Below the pieces are notes generated by a model that searched no databases, had not been told where the DNA came from, and was given only the letters and a program-made list of their open reading frames with translations. A stretch of 64,000 nt of DNA from Pseudomonas syringae (GTDB lineage: Bacteria > Pseudomonadota > Gammaproteobacteria > Pseudomonadales > Pseudomonadaceae). How positions within the stretch are numbered: the stretch's first letter is position 1; each line of letters opens with the position of its first letter. The position numbers were made by a program, and so were the translations under genes. Location of the stretch: the NCBI RefSeq assembly GCF_023278085.1, contig NZ_CP066265.1, positions 4,908,501 to 4,972,500 of the forward strand, read 5' to 3'. Shown here in pieces: positions 42,682 to 51,585 of this stretch.

Positions 42682-43887
42682 ATGGCCGACCAAGGTTCGC
42701 CGCGCCGCTTTGCGCGCATAGATCGACTCCCCCCTTATGTGTTCAACATCACCGCCGAGCTGAAAATGGCTGCTCGCCGTCGCGGTGAGGACATTATCGA
42801 CTTGAGCATGGGCAACCCCGACGGGCCGACGCCGCCGCACATTGTTGAAAAACTGGTCACCGTCGCCCAGCGCGAAGACACTCACGGTTACTCCACCTCA
42901 CGCGGCATTCCGCGCCTGCGCCGGGCGATTTCCAACTGGTACAAGAAGCGCTATGAGGTCGATATCGACCCCGAAACTGAAGCGATTGTCACCATCGGCT
43001 CCAAGGAAGGCCTGGCGCACCTGATGCTGGCCACGCTGGATCAGGGCGATACGGTGCTGGTGCCCAACCCCAGCTATCCGATCCACATCTACGGTGCCGT
43101 GATTGCCGGCGCCCAGGTGCGGTCGGTGCCACTGGTGCCGGGTGTGGATTTCTTCGCCGAACTGGAAAAGGCGATTCGCGGCTCGATTCCCAAGCCGAAA
43201 ATGATGATTCTCGGCTTCCCGTCGAACCCGACGGCGCAATGTGTGGAGCTGGATTTCTTCGAGCGCGTGGTGGCCCTGGCCAAACAGTACGATGTGCTGG
43301 TGGTGCATGACCTGGCGTATGCCGACATCGTCTACGACGGCTGGAAAGCCCCGTCGATCATGCAGGTTCCGGGGGCCAAGGACATCGCGGTCGAGTTCTT
43401 CACTCTGTCCAAGAGCTACAACATGGCGGGCTGGCGAATCGGCTTCATGGTCGGCAACCCGGAGCTGGTCAACGCACTGGGGCGCATCAAGAGCTACCAC
43501 GACTACGGCACGTTCACGCCGTTGCAGGTCGCTGCTATTGCCGCACTGGAAGGCGATCAGCAATGCGTACTCGACATCGCCGAGCAGTATCGCCAGCGCC
43601 GCAACGTACTGGTCAAAGGCCTGCATGAACTGGGCTGGATGGTCGAGAACCCCAAGGCGTCGATGTATGTCTGGGCGAAGATTCCCGAGGCCTACGCGCA
43701 CCTGGGCTCGCTGGAGTTTGCCAAGAAGCTGCTGGCCGAAGCCAAAGTCTGCGTTTCACCGGGTGTCGGTTTTGGTGAGTACGGCGACGATCACGTGCGT
43801 TTCGCGCTGATCGAAAACCAGGACCGCATCCGCCAGGCCGTGCGCGGGATACGCAACATGTTCCGGGCGGACGAAAAGCTCAAGTAA
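42682..43887 (+). CDS. alaC: alanine transaminase AlaC (class I/II aminotransferase)
   Basis: A PLP-dependent aminotransferase of 401 residues, making alanine from pyruvate and glutamate if it follows AlaC of E. coli. ATG 42682 ([21 protein letters not shown]) is the family N-terminus. Motifs: [54 protein letters not shown] and [16 protein letters not shown], whose Lys is the PLP site. Divergent from ilvD, it fits a branched-chain/alanine neighbourhood. Substrate choice among close transaminases cannot be settled from sequence alone. Confidence 0.85.
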   Translation: MADQGSPRRFARIDRLPPYVFNITAELKMAARRRGEDIIDLSMGNPDGPTPPHIVEKLVTVAQREDTHGYSTSRGIPRLRRAISNWYKKRYEVDIDPETEAIVTIGSKEGLAHLMLATLDQGDTVLVPNPSYPIHIYGAVIAGAQVRSVPLVPGVDFFAELEKAIRGSIPKPKMMILGFPSNPTAQCVELDFFERVVALAKQYDVLVVHDLAYADIVYDGWKAPSIMQVPGAKDIAVEFFTLSKSYNMAGWRIGFMVGNPELVNALGRIKSYHDYGTFTPLQVAAIAALEGDQQCVLDIAEQYRQRRNVLVKGLHELGWMVENPKASMYVWAKIPEAYAHLGSLEFAKKLLAEAKVCVSPGVGFGEYGDDHVRFALIENQDRIRQAVRGIRNMFRADEKLK

Positions 43888-43902
43888 CGAAATACCCGAT
43901 GA

Positions 43903-43924
43903 GCCCGGGAAACCGGGCCTTTCA
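43903..43924 (+). terminator. probable terminator of alaC
   Basis: GCCCGG-GAAA-CCGGGC followed by CTTTC, 15 bases after the alaC stop. The T-run is short, so termination may be partial. Confidence 0.55.
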
Positions 43925-43942
43925 GGCCGCCTGATCAAGATC

Positions 43943-44078
43943 GGACGCGGAGCGTCCAGAACTGCATGCCCACGCGGAGCATGGGCACGAGAAGTGTTCT
44001 CCCTGACACCGCTCGTTCCGCACGCTCTGCGTGGGAACGCCTTGGGTGACGCTCCGCGTCACAAATCTGCGCTGCGCC
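43943..44078 (-). repeat. composite palindromic repeat, locus D (inverted)
   Basis: A single, somewhat diverged copy in reverse orientation relative to the other loci, between alaC and hslV. Read on the minus strand it has GTGACGC-gga-GCGTCAC at one end, TTCCCACGC-aga-GCGTG in the middle and GGACGCTCCGCGTCC at the other end. The central ACGATA/TATCGT junction is degraded, with GAACGAGC and CTCGTGCCCATG in its place. Confidence 0.85.
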
Positions 44079-44104
44079 ACCTCATCCCGGTCTTCACCCC
44101 CAAG

Positions 44105-44132
44105 GTTGAAATCCCCGCCCCCACCCCCATAT
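44105..44132 (+). promoter_or_regulatory. sigma-32 type heat-shock promoter for hslVU
   Basis: GTTGAAA at 44105-44111 and CCCCATAT at 44125-44132 are separated by 13 bases, matching the E. coli sigma-32 pattern CTTGAAA-N13/14-CCCCATnT at all but one position. It lies about 45 bases before the hslV start, the expected place for heat-shock control of this protease operon. Confidence 0.75.
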
Positions 44133-44179
44133 GAGTTTGCATCAGGGCATTTTCGCCCCGCTGTGTGGAGACTCTCCCC

Positions 44180-44710
44180 TTGACCACCATCGTATCAGTG
44201 CGCCGTCACGGCAAAGTCGTCATGGCTGGCGACGGCCAGGTTTCCCTGGGCAACACCGTCATGAAAGGCAACGCCAAGAAGGTGCGCCGCCTGTATCACG
44301 GTGAAGTGATCGCCGGATTTGCCGGTGCCACCGCCGATGCATTCACGCTGTTCGAGCGCTTTGAAGCCCAGCTGGAAAAACACCAGGGGCATCTGGTTCG
44401 CGCAGCCGTCGAGCTGGCCAAGGACTGGCGTACCGATCGCTCATTGAGCCGTCTTGAAGCCATGCTGGCAGTCGCCAACAAGGACGCTTCGCTGATCATC
44501 ACCGGCAACGGTGACGTCGTCGAACCCGAGGATGGCCTGATTGCCATGGGCTCCGGCGGCGCGTTTGCTCAGGCCGCCGCGCGCGCCCTGCTGCTCAAGA
44601 CCGATCTGTCAGCACGCGAAATCGCCGAAACTTCTCTGCATATCGCTGGCGATATCTGCGTGTTCACCAACCACAACATCACTATTGAGGAGCAGGACCT
44701 CGCCGATTAA
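44180..44710 (+). CDS. hslV: ATP-dependent protease subunit HslV (ClpQ)
   Basis: The proteolytic core of the HslUV complex. I assign TTG 44180 as start (176 residues, [24 protein letters not shown]): GTGGAG lies 9 bases upstream, and removal of fMet then exposes the catalytic N-terminal Thr. The in-frame ATG at 44165 would bury that Thr behind five residues. Other motifs are [32 protein letters not shown] and [17 protein letters not shown] heat-shock-type promoter precedes it, and hslU follows after 66 bases. Confidence 0.95.
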   Translation: MTTIVSVRRHGKVVMAGDGQVSLGNTVMKGNAKKVRRLYHGEVIAGFAGATADAFTLFERFEAQLEKHQGHLVRAAVELAKDWRTDRSLSRLEAMLAVANKDASLIITGNGDVVEPEDGLIAMGSGGAFAQAAARALLLKTDLSAREIAETSLHIAGDICVFTNHNITIEEQDLAD

Positions 44711-44776
44711 GCCCTTGCCGGGCCGCATGCGTTGCGGCCCCATCGGCTTTTCCGTGCCAGAGGACCGTGAATAACC

Positions 44777-46114
44777 ATGGCCATGACTCCCCGCGAAATC
44801 GTCCACGAACTCAACCGCCATATCATCGGCCAGGACGATGCCAAGCGCGCCGTCGCCATTGCCCTGCGCAATCGCTGGCGCCGCATGCAGTTGCCTGAAG
44901 AGCTGCGCGTCGAAGTGACGCCGAAAAACATTCTGATGATCGGTCCGACGGGTGTCGGCAAAACCGAAATCGCCCGTCGCCTGGCCAAGCTCGCCAACGC
45001 GCCGTTCATCAAGGTCGAAGCGACCAAATTCACCGAAGTCGGCTATGTCGGTCGTGATGTGGAGTCGATCATCCGCGATCTGGCTGATGCCGCAATCAAG
45101 CTCCTGCGCGAGCAGGAAATCGTCAAGGTCCGTCATCGTGCTGAAGATGCTGCCGAAGAGCGCATCCTCGACGCCCTGCTGCCGCCCGCCCGCGTGGGTT
45201 TCAACGAAGACCCGGCGCAGAGCAGCGACTCCAACACTCGCCAACTGTTCCGCAAGCGCCTGCGCGAGGGCCAGCTGGATGACAAGGAGATCGAACTCGA
45301 GATCAGCGAGACCGTGGGTGTCGATATTTCCGCGCCGCCCGGCATGGAAGAGATGACCAATCAGCTGCAGAGCCTGTTTGCCAACATGGGCAAGGGCAAG
45401 ACCAAGAGCCGCAAGCTCAAGGTCAAGGATGCGCTCAAGCTGGTGCGCGAAGAAGAGGCTGGCCGTCTGGTCAACGAAGAAGAGCTGAAGGCCAAGGCGC
45501 TGGAAGCGGTCGAGCAGCACGGTATCGTGTTCATCGACGAGATCGACAAAGTCGCCAAACGCGGTAATTCAGGCGGCGTCGATGTGTCCCGCGAAGGTGT
45601 ACAGCGCGATCTGCTGCCGCTGATCGAAGGCTGCACCGTGAATACCAAGTTGGGCATGGTCAAGACCGACCACATCCTGTTCATCGCGTCCGGCGCGTTC
45701 CACCTCAGCAAACCGAGTGATCTGGTGCCCGAGCTGCAAGGTCGCCTGCCGATCCGCGTCGAACTCAAGGCGCTGTCGCCGCAGGATTTCGAACGCATTC
45801 TCAGCGAGCCGCACGCATCGCTCACCGAGCAGTACCGCGAGCTGCTGAAAACCGAAGGCTTGAAGATCGAGTTCAAGCCGGAAGGCATCAAGCGTCTTGC
45901 CGAGATCGCCTGGCAGGTCAACGAAAAGACTGAAAACATCGGCGCTCGCCGTCTGCATACGCTGCTTGAGCGTCTGCTGGAAGAAGTCTCGTTCAGCGCA
46001 GGCGACCTGGCCATCAGCCCGGACGCCGCACCGATCGAAATCGATGCCGAGTACGTCAACAGCCACCTGGGCGACCTGGCGGAAAACGAAGACCTGTCGC
46101 GCTATATTCTCTAG
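44777..46114 (+). CDS. hslU: HslU ATPase subunit of the HslUV protease
   Basis: The 445-residue AAA+ unfoldase that feeds substrates to HslV. The N-terminus is [29 protein letters not shown], Walker A is GPTGVGKT near residue 57, the pore-loop motif GYVGRDVES follows, Walker B is [10 protein letters not shown], and the C-terminus ends in DLSRYIL, which docks into HslV. The length is typical. It is cotranscribed with hslV and ends in a clear terminator. Confidence 0.97.
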   Translation: MAMTPREIVHELNRHIIGQDDAKRAVAIALRNRWRRMQLPEELRVEVTPKNILMIGPTGVGKTEIARRLAKLANAPFIKVEATKFTEVGYVGRDVESIIRDLADAAIKLLREQEIVKVRHRAEDAAEERILDALLPPARVGFNEDPAQSSDSNTRQLFRKRLREGQLDDKEIELEISETVGVDISAPPGMEEMTNQLQSLFANMGKGKTKSRKLKVKDALKLVREEEAGRLVNEEELKAKALEAVEQHGIVFIDEIDKVAKRGNSGGVDVSREGVQRDLLPLIEGCTVNTKLGMVKTDHILFIASGAFHLSKPSDLVPELQGRLPIRVELKALSPQDFERILSEPHASLTEQYRELLKTEGLKIEFKPEGIKRLAEIAWQVNEKTENIGARRLHTLLERLLEEVSFSAGDLAISPDAAPIEIDAEYVNSHLGDLAENEDLSRYIL

Positions 46115-46135
46115 AGCGGCAAGCTGTCAGTTGCA

Positions 46136-46170
46136 AGCTGCAAGCGGTTGTTCACGCTTGCAGCTTTTTT
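46136..46170 (+). terminator. intrinsic terminator after hslU
   Basis: AGCTGCAAGCG pairs with CGCTTGCAGCT around an 8-base loop, followed by TTTTTT. It lies 21 bases after the hslU stop. Confidence 0.9.
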
Positions 46171-46214
46171 GCTTCTGCTTGAAGCTTGAAGCTTAAAACT
46201 TGAGGCTGCTTTCA

Positions 46215-46586
46215 ATGCTCCCCACTGCCATTCAGCTGCACAAAGCCTCCAGAACCCTGACCCTGAAATATGCGCCGGATGAGGAATATCACCTGCCCGC
46301 CGAGTTTCTGCGCGTGCATTCTCCGTCTGCCGAGGTTCAGGGGCACGGCAAGCCGATTCTGCAATTCGGCAAGTTGGGCGTCGGACTGACCAAGGTCGAA
46401 CCTGCGGGGCAATACGCGCTGAAGCTGACCTTCGACGACGGTCACGACAGCGGTCTGTTTACCTGGGATTACCTGTACCAACTGGCCAGACGCCAGGAGT
46501 CTCTGTGGGAAGACTACGTGCAAGCGCTTGAGAACGCCGGCAAATCCCGCGACCCTTCCGAGCATGTCGTCAAGCTGATGCTCTGA
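46215..46586 (+). CDS. DUF971 (gamma-butyrobetaine hydroxylase-like N-terminal domain) protein
   Basis: A 123-residue protein from ATG 46215 with TTGAGG at 46200-46205 as ribosome site. It contains the DUF971 core: AIQLHKASRTLTLKYAPDE, YHLPAEFLRVHSPSAEV and the C-terminal DGHDSGLFTWDYLYQLA. Such small proteins resemble the zinc-binding N-terminal part of butyrobetaine hydroxylase and some are implicated in Fe-S protein maturation. Here the function is unassigned. It regularly follows hslVU in pseudomonads. Confidence 0.88.
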   Translation: MLPTAIQLHKASRTLTLKYAPDEEYHLPAEFLRVHSPSAEVQGHGKPILQFGKLGVGLTKVEPAGQYALKLTFDDGHDSGLFTWDYLYQLARRQESLWEDYVQALENAGKSRDPSEHVVKLML

Positions 46587-46651
46587 TCCAGGCAGCGCTC
46601 AATGACCGACGCTGCTTGCGATTTTTTGAAATCTCGCGTAACCAATGGGTG

Positions 46652-46667
46652 TGGCAAGTTTCCTGCG
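46652..46667 (+). promoter_or_regulatory. candidate sigma-54 promoter of phaC
   Basis: TGGCAAG-TTTC-CTGCG has the invariant GG (46653-46654) and GC (46665-46666) exactly ten bases apart, as required for RpoN promoters, and matches most of TGGCACG-N4-TTGCA. It lies about 120 bases before phaC. RpoN control of mcl-PHA synthesis is reported in some pseudomonads. Pattern evidence only. Confidence 0.45.
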
Positions 46668-46723
46668 TCGGATTGATGCGAAACCTGTCGGCACGTCACA
46701 CGAGCAGTAGTACCGGCTAACAC

Positions 46724-46746
46724 GCCTGTGTCACTGGTTCACAGGC
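46724..46746. promoter_or_regulatory. inverted repeat upstream of phaC, possible PhaD operator
   Basis: GCCTGTG and CACAGGC are separated by 9 bases, between the candidate promoter and the phaC start. PhaD, a TetR-family regulator encoded downstream, is known in Pseudomonas putida to act at the phaC1 and phaI promoters through inverted half-sites. Assignment here is inference; I did not find the same arms before phaI. Confidence 0.35.
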
Positions 46747-46788
46747 AAGGAATGTCAGTGTTCGTCTCAAGACAATGGAGCGTCGTAG

Positions 46789-48468
46789 ATGAGTAACCCG
46801 AAAGACGATGACCTGCAACGCCAGGCCTCCGAGCACACACTTGGGCTTAACCCGGTCGTAGGTCTGCAGCGCAAGGACTTGCTGAGCACCGCACGCCTGG
46901 TGCTGCGTCAGGCCTTCAAGCAACCTGTCCATAGCATCAAACACGTTGCGCACCTCGGCGCTGAACTCAGAAACGTGCTGTTCGGCAAATCGGCCTTGCA
47001 ACCGACCCCGGAGGATCGTCGCTTCAATGATCCGGCCTGGAGCCAGAACCCCCTGTATCGCCGCTATCTGCAGACCTACCTGGCCTGGCGCAAGGAACTG
47101 CATGAGTGGATCGGCGCCAGCAGCCTCACCCCGCAGGACATCAGCCGTGCCCACTTCGTCATCAACCTGATGACTGAAGCCATGTCACCGACCAACTCCG
47201 CCGTCAACCCGGCTGCAGTGAAGCGCTTTTTCGACACCGGTGGCAAAAGCATGCTCGATGGCCTGTCGAACCTGGCCAAAGATCTGGTGAACAACGGTGG
47301 CATGCCAAGTCAGGTCAATATGGATGCCTTCGAGGTCGGCAAGAACCTGGGCACCACTGAAGGCGCGGTGGTATTTCGCAATGAGGTGCTGGAGCTGATC
47401 CAGTACACACCGATCACCGAACAAGTCCACGAACGCCCGCTGCTGGTGATCCCGCCGCAAATCAACAAGTTCTACGTCTTTGACCTGAGCCCGGAAAAGA
47501 GTCTGGCGCGGTTTTGCCTGCGCAGTAACGTGCAGACCTTCATCATCAGTTGGCGCAACCCGACCAAGGCGCAACGTGAATGGGGGCTGTCGACCTACAT
47601 CGAGGCCCTCAAGGAAGCGGTCGATGTGGTGCTGGCGATCACCGGCAGCAAGGATATCAACATGCTCGGTGCCTGCTCGGGTGGGATCACCTGTACCGCG
47701 CTGCTGGGTCACTACGCCGCGCTGGGTGAGAAGAAAGTCAACGCCATGACCCTGCTGGTCAGCGTGCTCGACACCACGCTGGACACCGAAGTGGCGCTGT
47801 TCGTCGACGAGCAGACGCTGGAGTCCGCCAAGCGCCATTCCTATCAGGCGGGGGTGCTGGAAGGGCGCGACATGGCCAAGGTGTTCGCCTGGATGCGGCC
47901 CAACGACCTGATCTGGAATTACTGGGTCAACAATTACCTGCTGGGCAACGAGCCGCCGGTGTTCGATATCCTGTTCTGGAACAACGACACCACCCGCCTG
48001 CCAGCCGCCTTTCATGGCGATCTGATCGAAATGTTCAAGAACAACCCGTTGATCCGTGCCAATGCGCTGGAAGTCTGCGGCACGCCGATCGACCTCAAGC
48101 AGGTCACCGCCGATGTGTTCTGTCTGGCGGGCACCAACGACCACATCACCCCATGGGCTTCCTGTTACAAATCGGCGCGGCTGTTTGGCGGCAAGACTGA
48201 ATTCGTGCTGTCCAGCAGCGGACATATCCAGAGCATTCTCAACCCGCCGGGCAACCCTAAATCGCGTTACATGACCCATGACGAGCTGCCTGAAGACCCG
48301 GCGGTCTGGCAGGAAAACGCTACCAAACACACGGATTCCTGGTGGCTGCACTGGCAAGACTGGCAGGCCACGCGCTCGGGCAAGCTGAAAAAGGCACCGA
48401 CGGCGCTCGGCAATAAGGCATTCCCGCCCGCCCAGGCAGCGCCTGGGACCTACGTTCACGAACGTTAG
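46789..48468 (+). CDS. phaC: class II polyhydroxyalkanoate synthase PhaC1
   Basis: Polymerises medium-chain 3-hydroxyacyl-CoA into storage polyester at the granule surface. It has 559 residues, the class II length. The catalytic Cys is 296 in the lipase-like box LGACSGGITC, with partners Asp (about 451, GTNDHITPW) and His (about 479, SSSGHIQSI). The N-terminal MSNPKDDDLQRQASEHTLGLNP is typical of PhaC1. It is the first gene of phaC-phaZ-phaD. Confidence 0.96.
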   Translation: MSNPKDDDLQRQASEHTLGLNPVVGLQRKDLLSTARLVLRQAFKQPVHSIKHVAHLGAELRNVLFGKSALQPTPEDRRFNDPAWSQNPLYRRYLQTYLAWRKELHEWIGASSLTPQDISRAHFVINLMTEAMSPTNSAVNPAAVKRFFDTGGKSMLDGLSNLAKDLVNNGGMPSQVNMDAFEVGKNLGTTEGAVVFRNEVLELIQYTPITEQVHERPLLVIPPQINKFYVFDLSPEKSLARFCLRSNVQTFIISWRNPTKAQREWGLSTYIEALKEAVDVVLAITGSKDINMLGACSGGITCTALLGHYAALGEKKVNAMTLLVSVLDTTLDTEVALFVDEQTLESAKRHSYQAGVLEGRDMAKVFAWMRPNDLIWNYWVNNYLLGNEPPVFDILFWNNDTTRLPAAFHGDLIEMFKNNPLIRANALEVCGTPIDLKQVTADVFCLAGTNDHITPWASCYKSARLFGGKTEFVLSSSGHIQSILNPPGNPKSRYMTHDELPEDPAVWQENATKHTDSWWLHWQDWQATRSGKLKKAPTALGNKAFPPAQAAPGTYVHER

Positions 48469-48522
48469 GCACGGACAGACGCAGACAGCGTTCCCAGCGG
48501 TTCAACCTACAGGGCTTCATGC

Positions 48523-49380
48523 ATGCCGCAACCGTTTGTTTTTCGCTCCATCGATCTGAACGGGCACACGCTCCGTACAGCAGTGCGCCCAGGCAAGAAT
48601 CATCTGACGCCGCTGCTGATTTTCAACGGGATCGGGGCCAACCTGGAACTGGTGTTTCCGTTTGTCGAGGCGCTGGACCCGGACCTGGAAGTCATTGCTT
48701 TCGATGTGCCCGGCGTTGGCGGCTCATCGACGCCCAGACGTCCCTATCGGTTTCCCGGCCTGGCGAAGCTGGCGGCACGCATGCTCGATTACCTGAACTA
48801 CGGGCAGGTCAACGCGATTGGCGTGTCATGGGGCGGTGCGCTGGCTCAGCAGTTTGCCCATGACTATCCCGAGCGCTGCAAGAAGCTGGTGCTGGCGGCG
48901 ACTTCCGCAGGTATGGCGATGGTGCCGGGCAAACCGCGCGTGCTGTGGCTGATGGCGAGTCCGCGGCGCTATATCCAGCCGTCCCATGTGATTCGTATTG
49001 CGCCGGAAATCTACGGCGGTGCGTTTCGGCGTGATCCCCATCTGGCGGCCAACCATGCTGCCAAGGTGCGCTCGTCCGGCAAGCTGGGTTACTACTGGCA
49101 ACTGTTCGCGGGCATGGGCTGGACCAGCGTGCACTGGCTGCACAAGATTCGTCAGCCGACCCTGGTGCTGGCTGGCGATGATGACCCGCTGATCCCGCTG
49201 GTCAATATGCGCCTGCTGGCCTGGCGGATACCGAATGCCGAACTGCACATCATCGATGACGGGCATTTGTTCCTGATCACCCGGGCGGAAGCGGTGGCAC
49301 CGATCATCATGGGCTTTCTGCAGCAGGAACGGCATCGCGCAGTGGTGCACCCGCAGCCGATGCCACCCAGAAACCGCTGA
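48523..49380 (+). CDS. phaZ: intracellular PHA depolymerase PhaZ
   Basis: A 285-residue alpha/beta hydrolase that mobilises mcl-PHA granules. The nucleophile Ser102 is in GVSWGGALAQQ; the Asp is expected in LAGDDDPLIP and the His in IDDGHLFLIT. FNGIGANLELVFPFVEAL is the oxyanion region. It starts 54 bases after phaC. In most pseudomonads phaC2 would come next, but here a small hairpin (TCGGGC-GTGA-GCCCGA at 49382-49397) and the phaD start follow directly. Confidence 0.94.
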   Translation: MPQPFVFRSIDLNGHTLRTAVRPGKNHLTPLLIFNGIGANLELVFPFVEALDPDLEVIAFDVPGVGGSSTPRRPYRFPGLAKLAARMLDYLNYGQVNAIGVSWGGALAQQFAHDYPERCKKLVLAATSAGMAMVPGKPRVLWLMASPRRYIQPSHVIRIAPEIYGGAFRRDPHLAANHAAKVRSSGKLGYYWQLFAGMGWTSVHWLHKIRQPTLVLAGDDDPLIPLVNMRLLAWRIPNAELHIIDDGHLFLITRAEAVAPIIMGFLQQERHRAVVHPQPMPPRNR

Positions 49381-49431
49381 CTCGGGCGTGAGCCCGATCA
49401 CGGATTTCAGACTCTCGAACAAGAAGACCGG

Positions 49432-50046
49432 ATGAAGACCCGCGACCGTATTCTCGAATGCGCACTGACGCTGTTCAACCAGCAGGGCGAGCCCAACGTG
49501 ACCACGCTGGAAATCGCCAATGAAATGGGCATCAGCCCCGGTAATCTGTATTACCACTTTCATGGCAAGGAGCCATTGATTCTGGAGCTGTTCGCGCGGT
49601 TTCAAACCGAGCTGGCGCCGCTCCTCGACCCGCCCTCGGATGCCCGGCTTGAGGCCGAGGATTACTGGATGTTCCTGCATCTGATCGTCGAGCGGCTGTC
49701 GCACTATCGGTTTCTGTTTCAGGACCTGTCCAATCTTGCAGGACGGCTGCCCAGGCTGGCTCGGGGTATCCGCAACCTGCTCAACTCGCTCAAACGCACC
49801 CTCGCCTCGCTGCTGGCGCGCCTGAAATCCCAGGGGCAACTGGTCAGCGAAACCCGAGCGCTCGGGCAACTGGTGGAACAGATCAGCATGACCCTGCTGT
49901 TCTCCCTGGACTACCAACGCATCCTCGGCCGCGAGGGTGAAGTGCGCGTGGTGGTCTACCAGATCATGATGCTGGTCACCCCCCACCTGCTGCCCACCTC
50001 AAGATACGCCGCCGAGCAACTGGCGATGGAGTATCTGGGCGGGTAA
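49432..50046 (+). CDS. phaD: TetR-family regulator PhaD
   Basis: A 204-residue TetR regulator of the pha genes. The N-terminal helix-turn-helix reads RDRILECALTLFNQQGEPNVTTLEIANEMGISPGNLYYHF in two parts (residues about 3-42). The C-terminal domain is helical and presumably binds an acyl-CoA-related effector. PhaD acts as an activator of phaC1 and phaI in P. putida. It begins 51 bases after phaZ. Confidence 0.92.
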   Translation: MKTRDRILECALTLFNQQGEPNVTTLEIANEMGISPGNLYYHFHGKEPLILELFARFQTELAPLLDPPSDARLEAEDYWMFLHLIVERLSHYRFLFQDLSNLAGRLPRLARGIRNLLNSLKRTLASLLARLKSQGQLVSETRALGQLVEQISMTLLFSLDYQRILGREGEVRVVVYQIMMLVTPHLLPTSRYAAEQLAMEYLGG

Positions 50047-50054
50047 GCGTGCGG

Positions 50055-50147
50055 TTATCGTGCCCATGCGTGAGGAACGATAACCTCAACTATCGTGCGA
50101 CGCTCCGCGTCGCCATGCCGTTCTGGACGCTCTGCGTCCGGTCTTGA
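50055..50147 (+). repeat. composite palindromic repeat, locus E (partial)
   Basis: A short remnant starting TTATCGTGCCCATGCG is joined to GAGGAACGATA, then a full right arm from CTATCGTGCG through GGACGCTCTGCGTCC (about 50139). It lies between the phaD stop and the shared terminator. Confidence 0.88.
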
Positions 50148-50165
50148 GTGTGTGCGCCTGAAAAA

Positions 50166-50201
50166 CACAAAGCCCGCCTGTTTTGCAGGGCGGGCTTTGT
50201 G
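50166..50201. terminator. bidirectional terminator (phaD and phaF)
   Basis: CACAAAGCCCGCC pairs with GGCGGGCTTTGTG around a 10-base loop, preceded by AAAAA on the plus strand. It separates convergent phaD and phaF. Confidence 0.85.
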
Positions 50202-50215
50202 GTTACTGCGTGTTA

Positions 50216-50998
50216 TCAGGACTGGCTGGCGGGTGTTTCCGGTGCAGCCGACGGTGCGGGTGCGGCAGTGGAGGTGGTGGACGGAGTTGCCGACGCAGCT
50301 GGCTTGGCGGCGGGTTTGGCAGCCGGCTTTCTGGCTGCAGGCTTTTTCGCTGCCGCAGGTTTGGCGGCTGCCTTGGCTTTGCTGGCGGTCGCAGTCGCGG
50401 CTTTGTTGGCCGCCGCTACCGGCTTGGCCGCTGCTTTCTTCACGGCAGGTTTGGCCGCTGCGGTTTTATTGGCTGCTTTATCCGCCGCTTTGGCAACGGG
50501 CTTGACGGCCGCCTTGACCAACGGTTTGGCCGCAGTCTTGGGCGCGGGTTTGGCCGCCGGGGTGCGCGAAGCAACAGGCCGGGCTTTCTCGCCGGTCAAC
50601 AGCTCGATCTGCCGGGTCAACTGATCGACCTTGCTGTGCAGCGACTGAACTTCGTTGCGGCTCGGTACGCCCAGACGTGAAATGGCGCTGTTCAGGCGCT
50701 TGTCGAAAGCCCCTTCCAGCTCACTCCACTTGCCCAGCGCGAGGTCTTTCACGTCACCGACGCGGGACTTGGCGGTCTTGGCAGTGTCCTTGACATCATC
50801 CAGCTGCTTCTGCGCTTCGACCTTGGTCAGTTTCTCGGCCTTCTCGCCGTCCTTTACCAGCGTCTCGAAAAGCTTGTTGCCGTCGTTACTTATTTTGGAA
50901 TAAGCCCCCAGACCCGCCAGCCAGATCTGCCGCGAGTATTTCTCAACCTCGCCAATCCATGAGCTGCCTTCTTTGTCGATTTTCTTCTTGCCAGCCAT
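50216..50998 (-). CDS. phaF: phasin and nucleoid-linked granule protein PhaF
   Basis: A 260-residue two-part protein. The start is ATG 50998 (MAGKKKIDKEGSSWIGEVEKYS) with AAGGAG upstream; the frame to 51082 is an unsupported extension. Residues about 1-140 form the helical phasin domain (QIWLAGLGAYSKISNDGNKLFE, then coiled coil). Residues about 145-250 are Ala/Lys/Pro-rich histone H1-like repeats (KPAAKPAA type) that bind DNA. PhaF coats PHA granules and ties them to the nucleoid so that they are shared at division. It follows phaI by 10 bases. Confidence 0.94.
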   Translation of the reverse strand: MAGKKKIDKEGSSWIGEVEKYSRQIWLAGLGAYSKISNDGNKLFETLVKDGEKAEKLTKVEAQKQLDDVKDTAKTAKSRVGDVKDLALGKWSELEGAFDKRLNSAISRLGVPSRNEVQSLHSKVDQLTRQIELLTGEKARPVASRTPAAKPAPKTAAKPLVKAAVKPVAKAADKAANKTAAAKPAVKKAAAKPVAAANKAATATASKAKAAAKPAAAKKPAARKPAAKPAAKPAASATPSTTSTAAPAPSAAPETPASQS

Positions 50999-51008
50999 CC
51001 TGCTCTCC

Positions 51009-51482
51009 TTATTGTCCAGACCCGGAACGTTTGAGCCGTTGTGGCCCGGAGCGTTCGAGCTTTTGGGGCGCGACACGTTCAAGCAATGCCGTCAGCTCGT
51101 CGAGCTTGGCAGAGAGCGTGTCTACATCATGTTTAGACGGGATACCGATCCGGTTCAAGGCTTTTGCGACGCGACGGTCAAAAGCACTCTCGATTCTGTC
51201 GAGTTGTGCCCCGACGCGGCCCTTGGCGTAAGACACTTCGCCCTTGATCGAATCGATCTCGCTGTTGGCGGCAAGACGTTGAGCGTCGACGGTTTTGCGG
51301 ACGTCTTTCTCGGTTTCTTCGCCCGTCCTGATCAGCTCTCTGACGTACTGCGAGCCTTCTTCATTGACCCGGGCATAGGCCCCGAGGCCGGCCAGCCAGA
51401 TCTTGCGCGCATACAGCCGCACGTCAGTGAGTGTGGAAGCCTGTTCGTCTTCGATTTTTTTCTTCGTGTTCGCTCTGGCCAT
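51009..51482 (-). CDS. phaI: phasin PhaI
   Basis: A 157-residue phasin. ATG 51482 (MARANTKKKIEDEQAST) has TGAGGTG 4 bases upstream and is preferred to earlier in-frame ATGs. It shares with PhaF the segment KIWLAGLGAYARVNEEGSQY and a C-terminal helical region, but lacks the Ala/Lys tail. It is a surface protein of PHA granules. phaI-phaF form the convergent operon of the pha locus. A small hairpin (GCCC/GGGC) lies in the leader near 51520. Confidence 0.93.
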   Translation of the reverse strand: MARANTKKKIEDEQASTLTDVRLYARKIWLAGLGAYARVNEEGSQYVRELIRTGEETEKDVRKTVDAQRLAANSEIDSIKGEVSYAKGRVGAQLDRIESAFDRRVAKALNRIGIPSKHDVDTLSAKLDELTALLERVAPQKLERSGPQRLKRSGSGQ

Positions 51483-51585
51483 GGTGCACCTCATGCTCGA
51501 AAGTTGAAGGAACCGCCCCTGCAAAGGGCATAGGCCTGACGCTACGGAGAAAAATTAGAATGCTCACCCTAGTCTGGATTCGGGT

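Noticed and set aside
44165..44179. ATG as the hslV start
   Set aside because: It overlaps the ribosome site GTGGAG and would hide the catalytic N-terminal Thr; TTG 44180 is preferred.
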